Positions 29,141 to 39,116 of a stretch of DNA of 64,000 nucleotides are shown here, one piece after another. Location of the stretch: assembly GCA_011634665.1 (NCBI GenBank), contig WAEK01000010.1, forward strand, positions 62,001 through 126,000, given 5' to 3'. The DNA is from Mortierella sp. BCC40632 (taxonomy: Eukaryota; Mortierellomycota; Mortierellomycetes; Mortierellales; Mortierellaceae). The translations under genes and the position numbers were made by a program. How positions within the stretch are numbered: position 1 is the stretch's first letter; every line of letters begins with the position of its first letter. The notes beneath the pieces were generated by a model. The model did no database searches. It was given only the letters and a program-made list of their open reading frames with translations, and had not been told where the DNA came from.

Positions 29141-30484
29141 GACAAAATAGAACAGACAACAACGAGCTTATGTTGTAGGCCTCATCAGCAGGGGAAAAGT
29201 CTGTTTCCGGTTCGCCCCTTGCCTGTTGCGAGCAGAGAGGCATGATGTGACCTTGTGACCTAGTGAAGGGCGAACAGCGTCAAAGCGTGGGGGTGATTGT
29301 GGCGGCAGAAGCAAAAGAGCCGGTGGCACCCTTTGCAGAGTGTCGCACCCCTTTTCAAGAACATACGAGGTCTGGATGCAATGGTACAACTCTTTGTGGG
29401 CAAACGCCCATCCGACAAAAAAAGCACGCCAGCCTGCCCCTGTTCGCGCCTTGTTTAAGACTAAGTAAGCATGCACATCAAAACACACAAGGACCGCACG
29501 CACGCTCTCAGGACCGCACGTTGTCAATGTACACATACACCCCCCTCTTCCTGTTCTCGACCCACCAACCACTGCCGCCTTCGCGCCCTCTCTCCTGGCT
29601 CTGTCCTCTCTCCTGACCTGGTCTGTTTTTCGGCCTCCTTGAACATTAATTGTCGTGATAGATCATGGACAGGTCGTTGTGCGTCGTTGTACCTCCCAGA
29701 GACTGGAATGGATGACCAAGGAGACCATAGAGTTGGAAGAGGAGCGGTGGTGAGGAGTAGAGCGGCAAGGGTGGAGAAAAGCAGTGAGGACTCTTTATCC
29801 CGTCTCATCCTGTACCTGTCCAAGCACTCTTGGTTGTGCGGAGCCATATCCAGGCAGACGGTATCTCGACAATCCTTTACGAAGGATGTGACTGAAACTG
29901 GAGATACCAGGTCTGGGAGAAGGTCTGTGTGGAAGTTGGCGAAAATCACGGTACACATGGCGAGATAGGGGGAGAAGAAAAGGAGAAAAAAAAAAAAGAA
30001 AAAAGGACAGGTAAAAGTCACCTCATGCAGTAAGAAGCGCGGTATGGCCGAGGAGCAACTGAGAGAGTCGAGGTCAAGTGAGGGGGAGGGGAGGGGAGAA
30101 AGCGGCCATAAAAGACGCGCCACTCTCTCCCGCGCTCTTTTGTCTTCTCTGTGCCTGCTTTTTCTTTCTTCTTCACCTTTTCTCTTTCTTTCTTTCTTTC
30201 TCTCTCTATCTCTCTATCTCTCTATCTATTTCCTCATCCCACTTTACTCGTCCTCCTCTTTCTTCCCCCATCCGTTGTCTACTCAGTCCCGCTGCTGCTG
30301 CCGCTGCTCCAACGCGCATCCGTCGACTCTCGCTACTCTGCATCTCTGTCTCGCTGCCAGAAGCTTCTTCTTGGAACCCGTCAACGCCACGTTCATATCT
30401 CTTTCTCTGTTCCCGACTAGAGCACACGTTCGTCACATACCCCTTCAAAACCGTCATTAAGCTAGACGCCACCATAATCCTTCA
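29141..30484. promoter_or_regulatory. Upstream region of the PH-domain gene
   Basis: About 1.3 kb. The last 350 bp is strongly pyrimidine-rich (CTTT and CT repeats, 30160-30260), typical of fungal 5' leaders/promoters. The frames on both strands here are low-complexity and not conserved-looking. Confidence 0.4.
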
Positions 30485-32718
30485 ATGAGTAACGAAGCCA
30501 AAGCCGAAGAAGCCGTAGTTGAGGTTCAGGTCACAGAGGCACCTGCTGCCGAGACCCCTGCCGTAAAGCCCGAAGAAGCTGCTGCCGAAGAAGAGGAACT
30601 GGACGTTGAAGCCGGCTATCTCCAGAAGCGAGGCACCAACCCGATCAACCCCTGGAACAAGCGCTTCTTTGCCTTTGGAGACGAGCCACTCGACATCAAC
30701 AGCCTCCAAAAGTTCCACAGACGTAATGAGCGTCGCGTCAAGGCCGTGACCCCCGCGAAGGAAGAAAAGAAGGACAAGGCTCCCGAGAGCGAAGCTGCAT
30801 CTGCTGAGGCAACTTCGTCTGATGCTGCCAAGGCCCCGGCTGCGGATGAGGCCAAGGAAGCCCCCAAGACTGTCCAGGATGTGTACGAGGAGGCCAACAA
30901 GGACCTACTCGTGAACATTGCTCATGCTACACAGACAGGCAAGGGATTGTTGTTCTACCACCGCTCAAGTAATTCTATGGACCGAAAGACACCTTTGGGT
31001 ATCATCAACCTGAGGGATGTCAACTCTGTTGAGCAAGTCGAGAAATCAAGCAAGAACCGGTCGTTTGTGGTCAGCACCAAGAACCGTGACTACCATTTCT
31101 CTGCAGAGTCTCCACAAAAGGCCAATGGGTGGGTCAAGTCCATCAAGGACAAGTCCGATGAGGCCAAGGCAACAGGCGGCCCTTACGACTCGCCTCAATT
31201 CAATGACATCTACCAGCAGCTTGGTATGAACAATTATGCCCGAGGCATGCTTGGAGGCTACAGCTGACACGCCATGCGCTCGAACCCCTATTTCGTTTCC
31301 CTCTGATGATCCGTCTCTGGCAGCTGACACAAGTACTAATGCAATGTCCATTTAATGTTCGCGTCCATCTTGCTTCCCCCCCTTCCTCCCCTTTTTCCTA
31401 CTTCTTTCTCTCTCTCTACTCGCTCCACTCAACTAGTCGCGCGTCAAGCATTTGAGCATGCAAAGAACTCGGCCAATATTGTGTCTGATAACGAAATCAA
31501 CTCTGACGGAGAACCCGATGACATTGAAATCGAGGGTGGCAAGGCCATTGTCAAGAAGCGCAATAAAAAGTCCTTCCTTGGCTTTTCAGCCGTCTCAACA
31601 AGTCATGAGATCAAGAAAGAAGGAGGAATCACCACTGAGGTCTCTTCAGAGCAAAAGAAGGACTTGACTCATGTCCAAGATGAAAATGTGGATGCACTAA
31701 AGACACACGAATCGCAAAATGCGGTCTCCCATACCACAGATGCACCAGCTACCAGCAGCGCCTCAGCCTCATCCTCTCAGGAAGCACCAAAATCACCCAA
31801 GAGTGGTGGCTTCAAGCTCTTTGGTAAAAAGTCTCCCAAGACTGAGGAGCCTCCTGCACCTCCAGCTGAACATAAGCCCTTGACGGTGGACGAGGCCAAG
31901 TCACAGGCACTCAAGGCTGTTGATGACGCGGTTGAAGCTAGCAAAGTTAAGGCTGCTGAAGCTAAGGCTGCGGCAAATGCCCCACCACCCCCACCTGTAC
32001 CTGAGAAGAAGCCCAGCTTCTTTGCAAGCCTCTTCCAGAAGAAGCCTGTAAGTCTATTTTTTTTTTTTTTTTTTTTTTTTTCTCCAAAGGAGGAATTACA
32101 TTATTTTTAAAGAACAGCGCACTGACTTAGGTTTACCATAATTTTTGATCTTTACAGGCACCCCCACCTCCACCACCAGCGGTTCCAAATGAGGAGACGG
32201 TTGTGATCTCGAACGAAAAGTCAGTATCGGATGTGGTGACAGCCGAAGGCGAGGCCACCTCACAGTCAAACGCTGGCTTCTTCTCACGGGTGACCAAGGG
32301 TAAGGACACGAACGAGGTTGAAGTCAAGTCATCTGCACTCAGCACCGAGGATGTGATTACTGCCGAAGGCTCAACACATGTGGCCCATATCGAGGGTACG
32401 GATGCAAGTGTAGAGAACACAGATGGTGATACTCGTGTAGACCTATCGACAACAGACGAGACTGTGGCTACAGCCGACAAGGTGGAGAGGAAACCCTCAT
32501 TGTTGAAGCGACTCAGCGGTGCTGTTCGAGCGACCATTACACCACCTGCAGCCGCAGATGGTGAGGCGAAGGCAGAGGATGCAGCTCCTGCAGCAGCTCC
32601 TGCAGTGGTAGTGAAGGAGACTATTGTGGAGGAGACGACTACTGAGGCTGAGGTCGCTGTAAAGGAGACTAAGGTGACGGAAGTTACTAAGGAGACGGCT
32701 GTGGAGGCTGCAGCCTAA
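30485..32718 (+). CDS. PH-domain protein with Ala/Glu/Lys-rich tail
   Basis: Three exons: 30485-31223, 31437-32047 and 32158-32718 (636 residues). The acidic Ala/Glu N-terminus is followed by Gly-Tyr-Leu-Gln-Lys-Arg-Gly...Trp-Asn-Lys-Arg-Phe-Phe-Ala-Phe, the first strands of a pleckstrin-homology fold. A charged insertion splits the PH domain. The fold resumes with Gly-Leu-Leu-Phe-Tyr-His and Tyr-His-Phe-Ser-Ala-Glu-Ser-Pro...Trp-Val-Lys-Ser-Ile. The remaining 390 residues are disordered, with repeated Lys-Pro-Ser-Phe-Phe/Leu-Leu-Lys-Arg-Leu motifs and Pro and Val/Glu/Thr runs. PH domains bind phosphoinositides or proteins, so a membrane-cortex scaffold is plausible (inference). If intron 1 is retained, the frame ends 14 codons later (Gly-Gly-Tyr-Ser-stop at 31265-31267), giving a PH-only isoform. 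AATAAA lies at about 32819. Confidence 0.85.
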
Positions 32719-32908
32719 TGGCGATCCAATTGATGGCTAGCCATTGTGAACGCGCTCGCTAGGGACGAAGAAAAAAAGAGAGAGAGAGAGAGAAAGGAGA
32801 TTAAATAGTCTGTAATTGAAATAAAACGGGTTTGACCCTGATCAATGATCGTGGAGAAAGGAAAGAGACTATGGAAGATTTAGAGATTGAATGAGACAAT
32901 TAAATGTA
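32719..32908. other. 3' flank of the PH gene and start of the accessory island
   Basis: This holds an AG microsatellite (32777-32794), an AATAAA at about 32819 and, from 32846, a repeat module that recurs at 37370-37495 and 46660-46760. It marks the left boundary of the repeat-rich island. Confidence 0.55.
32846..32906 (+). repeat. 3'-flank module of the imine-reductase duplicates (copy at A)
   Basis: The sequence containing GATCGTGGAGAAAGG and GATTTAGAGATTGAATGAG recurs reverse-complemented downstream of gene B (37370-37495) and directly downstream of pseudogene C (46660-46760). In each case it lies beyond the gene's 3' end in the same orientation relative to the gene. This shows that A, B and C derive from one ancestral gene plus flank. 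Confidence 0.7.
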
Positions 32909-33141
32909 GGGTTATGTCTATAGAAGACAGCATTTAGCCCATTCTCCTAGCAGGACCAGTGGCCGGGGATGCCTTCCCTCACCACCCATAGATTAGTCAA
33001 AAGAAGATGGGGTGTATCAAAAAGCCAGAGTAGCATTTATTTTATTTTCTCGGTCAATATTGAAAGCAAGGTCGCACACATCCTCGGTTACTGATCCTGC
33101 TAGGAGAATGGGCTAAATGCTGTCTTCTATAGGCATAACCC
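32909..33141. mobile_element. 233-bp MITE with ~62-bp terminal inverted repeats
   Basis: Left end GGGTTATGTCTATAGAAGAC and right end (reverse-complement) GGGTTATGCCTATAGAAGAC match for about 62 bp with a handful of substitutions. TA dinucleotides at 32907-32908 and 33142-33143 look like a target-site duplication. There is no coding capacity. The structure fits a non-autonomous Tc1/mariner-like element. Confidence 0.8.
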
Positions 33142-33353
33142 TATAATTGACGCTGACGGGGGGTCAACATTTCAGAATGAAGGGAGTATGACGAGGGAGT
33201 AACGAAATTTTGACGGGAGAGCCAGAATTATATTGTCCATAGAAAAAAAGGAAGGGAAAAAAAAAGTGGAGAAGGAAAGAAAAAAAAAAAAATGAAGGAG
33301 GTCTTCAAATAGTTATCTACACTGAGTGATTTCTAGTTGATTCGATAGCTCTT

Positions 33354-34238
33354 CTAGTTCTGCTTGGTCTTGGAGATTGTGTACTCGACCAATGCTGCAA
33401 GGTCTTCATTGCCTCGGCCTCCTTCAACTGCTCGTTCGTAGTAGCCCTTGATAGGTTGAATAAGGTCAGTGGTCACTCCAAGCTCCTTGCTGAGATCGAC
33501 AATATGCTCCAACGCTGGGATCTGCATTCCAAGAGACGATCCTAGAGTCGCGTAGTTGCCACTGTCAATCTGTTGAGCCATCAACTGGAAGTATCCCACA
33601 ATGGCATTCAGGACTGGGACAAGAAGAGTCGCAAAGTCAGCAATAGTCGACTTCTTGGAGGCATGGATGAGCGAAGCCGAATGGATCAGACCAGAGAAGA
33701 GGCCATAGTACGAGCTCAAGACTGCATTGTCAAAGAGTGAAGCTGTGCCAATATCTGCATCCAGATACTTGGTCTCCCCGAGCACCTTGACCGTGTCGTG
33801 GACAGTATCGTACACATCCTTGGATCCACTGTAGATGAGAATGGCACCGTTTCCGACAGATTGAGGAGTATGGAGGATAGCACTGTGAATGTATTGGCCT
33901 CCATTGACCAGGACAATCTTGGAGGAGGCAATGGCATGAGCTGGGGAGACCATTAGTGTAGTTGACTACAATTCGATCGCGGAGAGAGAGGAGCCAGCGA
34001 GATTGAGGATATCATCAACGACCTCGTTGTCAAGAACGCAAATGACAATCAGCTTGTTGGCTTCGACAGCCTCGGTCACAGTCTTTGCAACACGAGCACC
34101 CTTGGCGGCAAGAGGAGAAGCCTTCTCAATGGAGCGGTTCCAGACAGTGGTAGTGAATCCAGCCTTGATGAAAGCCTCGGCGAAAGCGTAACCCATGGCA
34201 CCAAGACCAATGACCGAGACAGAAGCAGAGTTAGTCAT
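33354..34238 (-). pseudogene. Imine reductase-like gene copy A, frame-disrupted
   Basis: The mirror image of gene B (36338-37219). It is 3 bases longer: a 2-base insertion in the GA run at 33981-33990 shifts the frame into a TAG, and an extra G in the G run at 33943-33946 shifts it back. Codons before and after both lesions match B residue for residue as far as I can read. As written, the protein stops after about 86 conserved residues. Because both lesions lie in simple runs, they may be consensus errors and the gene intact. Function if intact: as for gene B. Confidence 0.8.
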
Positions 34239-34502
34239 TGTGAGGATAAGTTTTTTTTTTTTCTTTTGGTGGAGAAGAGAAGATTGGGAGTATGAGTGAG
34301 TATGTGAGAGTGGTTTGGTAGATGACTTGAGTAAGTTGAAAGAGAAGCTGTTTGATGATGGACTCTTTTGGTGAGGGAACCGAGAGTTCTTTATAGCAGC
34401 TTCAAAAGTGATCTTCAAAAAGTTGTCACTATCGAGATGAATAATCGTAGAAATGGAAGGAAAGGAGAAGGAGGGGGGGAAATCGGACTCTTTGCAGGCG
34501 AA

Positions 34503-34538
34503 GGACAAGACAGTTGACGTGCCTGACGCCAAAGTTAT
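34503..34538 (-). promoter_or_regulatory. Conserved upstream motif of the imine-reductase genes (copy A)
   Basis: On the gene strand this reads ATAACTTTGGCGTCAGGCAC followed by GTCAACTGTCTTGTCC, about 265 bp before the start. It is repeated before copies B, C and D. Confidence 0.6.
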
Positions 34539-34950
34539 GAGCGAGCACGAAGTGGCTGTAGAATGCCCGCGATGGAACAATTTCGGCCAAATGACCCTCT
34601 CCTCCACTGAGAGCAGCACTTTCTTTTTTGTCTGAGCGGGCAACGGTTGATGTGGCGTGCGTCAACATCTGAGCTAATTTCGTGACACAAAGACTGCTTT
34701 TGGGAGAAAGCGGCGGGCTTACTAATGCACAGAGATTGCTTCGCAATGAGCGTAAACCGCAAAAAAAAAAAAGCTCGGTATAACTAAAAGCATGCCATAA
34801 AAGGGGAGTTACACATGTTGTTAAAGTTGATTAAGCTTGAGTCCAACGCAGAGGTCGTCAAATGTATACTCCCCAAGGGGAGCGTTAGTAGATTAATAAT
34901 AGCTCTCATCAAAACTATAGAAAGCTATTTTGTTCCGCCTTTTATTCCGT

Positions 34951-35645
34951 TTAGGTTTATGAAGGTCGATATGGCAATGGCAAACGAAAAAAAAATCTAC
35001 TAAAAAAAAAAAAGGGTAGAGTGATAATCTTTCTGCACAAACGGGACTAAGGACTTCCGACACCCTCTATCGCACTCCCCCTTTACCTGAAATGTTGAAC
35101 CCCTCCGTCAGCGTCAATTGTCCAGGACTCCCCCGTCAACATTTCTCAACTTTAAAATTTTGCTTTCTTTCCATTAGTTCCTCGAATCTGGAGCAGGCTC
35201 GCTCGATTGCACCTCAGGGTGATGGCCTTGTCTTTGACATGAACGTTTGGATCATCTCTCTTAGTCCTTCTCCTTTGTACCTATTGCACTTTTGGGCACT
35301 CCTAAATCCCTCTGACTCGCTTCCCTGATAATACACCCCTGTGCTCTGACACAAAAATGTTGACAGGGGTGATGAAAAATCTATGTGAGGAAAGTTTACT
35401 GGGAAGGTAAAAGTTTAAGCTTGAAAAATGTTGATGGGGGAGTCCTGGACAATTGACGCTGACGGAGGGGTTCAACATTTCAGGTAAAGGGGGAGTGCGA
35501 TAGAGGGTGTCGGAAGTCCTTAGTCCCGTTTGTGCAGAAAGATTATCACTCTACCCTTTTTTTTTTTTTTTTTTTTTTTAGTAGTAGATTTTTTCGTTTG
35601 CCATTGCCATATCGACCTTCATAAACCTAAACGGAATAAAAGGCG
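34951..35645. mobile_element. Inverted-repeat element at the palindrome centre
   Basis: The inner part of both palindrome arms begins with a sequence (GGTTTATGAAGGTCGATATG...) that also forms the terminal inverted repeats of the 1.24-kb element at 37709-38945. The centre of the palindrome may therefore be a non-autonomous inverted-repeat element around which the gene arms are arranged. It has no coding capacity beyond chance frames. Confidence 0.5.
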
Positions 35646-36040
35646 GAACAAAATAGCTTTCTATAGTTTTGATGAGAGCTATTATTAATCTACTAACGCT
35701 CCCCTTGGGGAGTATACATTTGACGACCTCTGCGTTGGACTCAAGCTTAATCAACTTTAACAACATGTGTAACTCCCTTTTATGGCATGCTTTAGTTATA
35801 CCGAGCTTCTTTTCTTTTTGCAGTTTACGCTCATTGCGAAGCAATCTCTGTGCATTAGTAAGCCCGCCGCTTTCTCCCAAAGCAGTCTTTGTGTCACGAA
35901 ATTAGCTCAGATGTTGACGCACGCCACATCAACCGTTGCCCGCTCAGACAAAAAAGAAAGTGCTGCTCTCAGTGGAGGAGAGGGTCATTTGGCCGAAATT
36001 GTTCCATCGCGGGCATTCTACAGCCACTTCGTGCTCGCTC

Positions 36041-36076
36041 ATAACTTTGGCGTCAGGCACGTCAACTGTCTTGTCC
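36041..36076 (+). promoter_or_regulatory. Conserved upstream motif (copy B)
   Basis: This has the same 36-bp motif as at copies A, C and D, 262 bp before the ATG. A TATA box (TATAAA, 36185-36190) lies about 150 bp before the ATG, so the motif is well placed for a transcription-factor site. Confidence 0.6.
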
Positions 36077-36337
36077 TTCGCCTGCAAGAGTCCGATTTCC
36101 CCTCCCCTCCTTCTCCTTTCCTTCCATTTCTACGATTATTCATCTCGATAGTGACAACTTTTTGAAGATCACTTTTGAAGCTGCTATAAAGAACTCTCGG
36201 TTCCCTCACCAAAAGAGTCCATCATCAAACAGCTTCTCTTTCAACTTACTCAAGTCATCTACCAAACCACTCTCACATACTCACTCATACTCCCAATCTT
36301 CTCTTCTCCACCAAAGAAAAAAAAACTTATCCTCACA

Positions 36338-37219
36338 ATGACTAACTCTGCTTCTGTCTCGGTCATTGGTCTTGGTGCCATGGGTTACGCTTTCGCCGAG
36401 GCTTTCATCAAGGCTGGATTCACTACCACTGTCTGGAACCGCTCCATTGAGAAGGCTTCTCCTCTTGCCGCCAAGGGTGCTCGTGTTGCAAAGACTGTGA
36501 CCGAGGCTGTCGAAGCCAACAAGCTGATTGTCATTTGCGTTCTTGACAACGAGGTCGTTGATGATATCCTCAATCTCGCTGGCTCCTCTCTCCGCGATCG
36601 AATTGTAGTCAACTACACTAATGGTCTCCCAGCTCATGCCATTGCCTCCTCCAAGATTGTCCTGGTCAATGGAGGCCAATACATTCACAGTGCTATCCTC
36701 CATACTCCTCAATCTGTCGGAAACGGTGCCATTCTCATCTACAGTGGATCCAAGGATGTGTACGATACTGTCCACGACACGGTCAAGGTGCTCGGGGAGA
36801 CCAAGTATCTGGATGCAGATATTGGCACAGCTTCACTCTTTGACAATGCAGTCTTGAGCTCGTACTATGGCCTCTTCTCTGGTCTGATCCATTCGGCTTC
36901 GCTCATCCATGCCTCCAAGAAGTCGACTATTGCTGACTTTGCGACTCTTCTTGTCCCAGTCCTGAATGCCATTGTGGGATACTTCCAGTTGATGGCTCAA
37001 CAGATTGACAGTGGCAACTACGCGACTCTAGGATCGTCTCTTGGAATGCAGATCCCAGCGTTGGAGCATATTGTCGATCTCAGCAAGGAGCTTGGAGTGA
37101 CCACTGACCTTATTCAACCTATCAAGGGCTACTACGAACGAGCAGTTGAAGGAGGCCGAGGCAATGAAGACCTTGCAGCATTGGTCGAGTACACAATCTC
37201 CAAGACCAAGCAGAACTAG
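36338..37219 (+). CDS. NADPH-dependent imine reductase / reductive aminase-like enzyme (copy B)
   Basis: An intronless 293-residue protein. An N-terminal Rossmann domain with Gly-Leu-Gly-Ala-Met-Gly (residues 11-16) and Trp-Asn-Arg-Ser (33-36) belongs to the 6-phosphogluconate/beta-hydroxyacid dehydrogenase NAD-binding family; the Arg suggests NADPH. The C-terminal helical domain matches fungal reductive aminases such as the Aspergillus oryzae enzyme. The residues known there as Asn93, Asp169, Tyr177 and Gln240 correspond here to Asn95, Asp169, Tyr177 and Gln238; Trp210 is replaced by Val208. Members reduce cyclic imines or couple ketones with amines; the natural substrate is unknown. A TATA box and the shared upstream motif precede it. 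The first 334 identical bases are shared with copy D. This is the best intact copy. The opposite-strand frame at 36281-36775 is a shadow. Confidence 0.9.
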   Translation: MTNSASVSVIGLGAMGYAFAEAFIKAGFTTTVWNRSIEKASPLAAKGARVAKTVTEAVEANKLIVICVLDNEVVDDILNLAGSSLRDRIVVNYTNGLPAHAIASSKIVLVNGGQYIHSAILHTPQSVGNGAILIYSGSKDVYDTVHDTVKVLGETKYLDADIGTASLFDNAVLSSYYGLFSGLIHSASLIHASKKSTIADFATLLVPVLNAIVGYFQLMAQQIDSGNYATLGSSLGMQIPALEHIVDLSKELGVTTDLIQPIKGYYERAVEGGRGNEDLAALVEYTISKTKQN

Positions 37220-37369
37220 AAGAGCTATCGAATCAACTAGAAATCACTCAGTGTAGATAACTATTTGAAGACCTCCTTCATTTTTTTTTATTCTTTCCTT
37301 CTTTACTCTCTCTCTCTCTTTTTTTTTCTTCCACTTCTTTTCTCTACAAAGACAAAACATTTGTTACCT

Positions 37370-37495
37370 AAATATGAATCCAAATAAATCTGTGTTCAGA
37401 AATGCACAGGGACTATCGACTCAAAAAAAAAAAAAAAAAAAAAGCTCATTAAATTGTCCCATTCAATCTCTAAATCTTTCATACTCCTTTTCTTT
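37370..37495 (-). repeat. 3'-flank module of the imine-reductase duplicates (copy at B)
   Basis: Reverse-complement relative of 32846-32906 and 46660-46760, including the terminal TTTATTTGGATTCATA and GAGTCGATAGTCCCTGTGCA stretches shared with 46715-46757. It is interrupted by an A tract (37422-37443). Confidence 0.7.
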
Positions 37496-37540
37496 CTATG
37501 CGATCATAGTATATTGGCTCCCGTCAAAATTAGAGAGCTA

Positions 37541-37683
37541 TTCTCCATTTCATCTGTTTTTGTTTTTTCCACTCTTATTTTCGTGGATTATGCACGGTCC
37601 GTTGCATGGGGTTACTGCGAAGGGAGCTGTTAATCCTCAAATAAGCAGGGCAAACGGAAGTCAAAAACAGGTGAAAAGGACCA
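37541..37683 (+). mobile_element. 143-bp MITE, diverged copy 1
   Basis: It starts TTCTCCATTTCATCTG after a TA (37539-37540) and ends 143 bp later before TA. The right terminal repeat is eroded. The flanks match an uninterrupted related sequence in the palindrome (near 34935-34945), where AAAGCTATTTTGTTCC has a single TA. This gives a natural empty-site comparison and shows a TA target duplication. Confidence 0.85.
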
Positions 37684-37708
37684 TATTTTGTTTCGTCTTT
37701 TATTCCGT

Positions 37709-38945
37709 TTAAATTTGTGAGGGTCGAAAATTGACAAACGAAGTTTCTAGTAAAATAGGCAAAGTGACTCTGTTCTGTGCAAAGCTGTGAAATGAAATAG
37801 GCATTGGCGAAACGAAATAACTAGACTAAAGAGGTATCTTACTGCGTAAGGTTGCGAAATGAAATAGTGAAACGAAACAGATAGTCACCGAGTGGTTATT
37901 GCAGATCAAACTCTTGAACAAGCTATTGATACATTACTCACTTGATACTCTCCAAACCTCTTTCGACCCATAGCGAAGCGATAACCCCCCCACACACACA
38001 CACATACTTTTTCTTTTACATCTCCTTGACGATCCATTCATCTAGGGTAATTCTTCCAGGCCACGAACATCCAATCGGCGTCAGGCTCTTGACGACTTGG
38101 AGAAACACATTTTATCAGTCATGCTGTTCTCAGATATCTGCATTCACAAGAATGTCTGATTGGAGTATGTCGTGCTTTACTATGCTTAGGCGCTAGTCCG
38201 GCTTGGCCACTACGTGAGCCGATTGGTTGTCGAATTGGTTGCGGAAGACATGGGGATAAGACGTCGAAGCAGTCACTTTGTACACGGACGCGGTCATGGC
38301 TGCCCTGGTATCACTGGCACCGGAGTGGATCCGATAGCCTAGTTATCTAGAGCGGCAGAGACATAATCACTGCATGAGCGCAAAAGGCTTCCCACGATGT
38401 GTGAGCTTTATTGACGGCACGACTCTACCTCTATGCCAAAATCCTGCCAGGCATGGAGTGACTTACCACGACTGAATAAAGAGATAACGTAACCTAGCTT
38501 TGTTCTCACCAGCTATTGTCAACTTTACGATCCACAAAACCCTTGTGAACACTCTGTGTGCAGGTATTCGGTCAATGCCCTGACTATCTGCAATGTCAAT
38601 CGTAGGATCGTAGGCTTGGATACAGGATGTCCTGAGTCAGCCTCTGACTCTACTATTTCCAAGCAGACAGACTAGTATCAGAATCCTGAAGAGCACTTCT
38701 CTCTGGGAGATACCTTCTCACGGATGCAGCGTACATTGCAACTAAAATTTGTGTTCCTCCATACAAGCTGTGTTTTTTTTCATTGCATTATCGCAGGCGT
38801 TTTGTTGCTCCTCTTTAATATGGTATTTTCGTTTCTTCAATGTCAATTTCATTTCGCGACCTGTGCAGAACGAATCACTTTGCCTTTACGTGTTTTTTTT
38901 TTTTTTAGTAATAGATATTTCGTCTGCCACTACCGACCTTCATAA
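37709..38945. mobile_element. ~1.24-kb element with ~110-bp terminal inverted repeats
   Basis: The left end (37709-37830) and the reverse complement of the right end (38838-38945) share AATTTRTGARGGTCG, then an ACGAA...TAGTAA stretch, then GGCAAAGTGA...GTTCTG and GAAATGAAAT...CATTG...GAAACGAAA. The interior (37900-38700) has no open frame of note and no recognisable transposase, so it is a non-autonomous or dead element. The ends resemble the palindrome-centre element. Confidence 0.6.
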
Positions 38946-38973
38946 ATTAACAGTAAATGTGGCCTCAGATATA

Positions 38974-39116
38974 TTCTCCATTTCATCTGTTTTTGTTTTT
39001 TCCATTCTTATTTTCGAGGATTATGCACGGTCCGTTGCACGGGGTTACTGCGAAGGGGGGTGTTAATCTTCAAATAAGCAGCGCAATCTGAGGTCAAAAA
39101 CATCTGAAATGGAGAA
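38974..39116 (+). mobile_element. 143-bp MITE, copy 2
   Basis: Terminal inverted repeats TTCTCCATTTCA...TGAAATGGAGAA are flanked by TA on both sides. It is identical base for base to the copy at 46772-46914, which implies recent movement. It encodes nothing. Confidence 0.92.

Larger units (their letters stand above)
33144..35483. repeat. Repeated CTGAAATGTTGA...CGTCAGCGTCAATT motif (three copies)
   Basis: A motif of about 35 bp occurs at 33144-33173 (minus), 35092-35126 (plus) and 35448-35483 (minus). The last two are inverted around the palindrome spacer. The first lies alone beside the 233-bp MITE, beyond the palindrome. It looks like the terminal repeat of an old inverted-repeat element. 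Confidence 0.65.
33291..37282. repeat. Large palindrome: two ~1.87-kb inverted arms
   Basis: Arm 1 (33291-35160) is the reverse complement of arm 2 (35408-37282), with a spacer of about 247 bp. Each arm carries an imine-reductase gene with promoter and 3' end. Over most of the length I see almost only indels in homopolymer or dinucleotide runs plus rare substitutions; divergence rises at the inner 70 bp. Outside 33291 and 37282 the flanks are clearly diverged, though still distantly related. Confidence 0.85.

Noticed and set aside
34815..35880. Short frames starting Met-Leu-Leu-Lys-Leu-Ile-Lys in both palindrome arms
   Set aside because: They are mirror images within the inverted-repeat element, with no homologue recognised; similarity between them only reflects the palindrome.
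36281..36775. Minus-strand frame opposite the imine-reductase start (also at 48590-49042 and 50836-51492)
   Set aside because: The same antisense shadow appears opposite every intact paralogue because the sense codons are conserved; it has no independent support.
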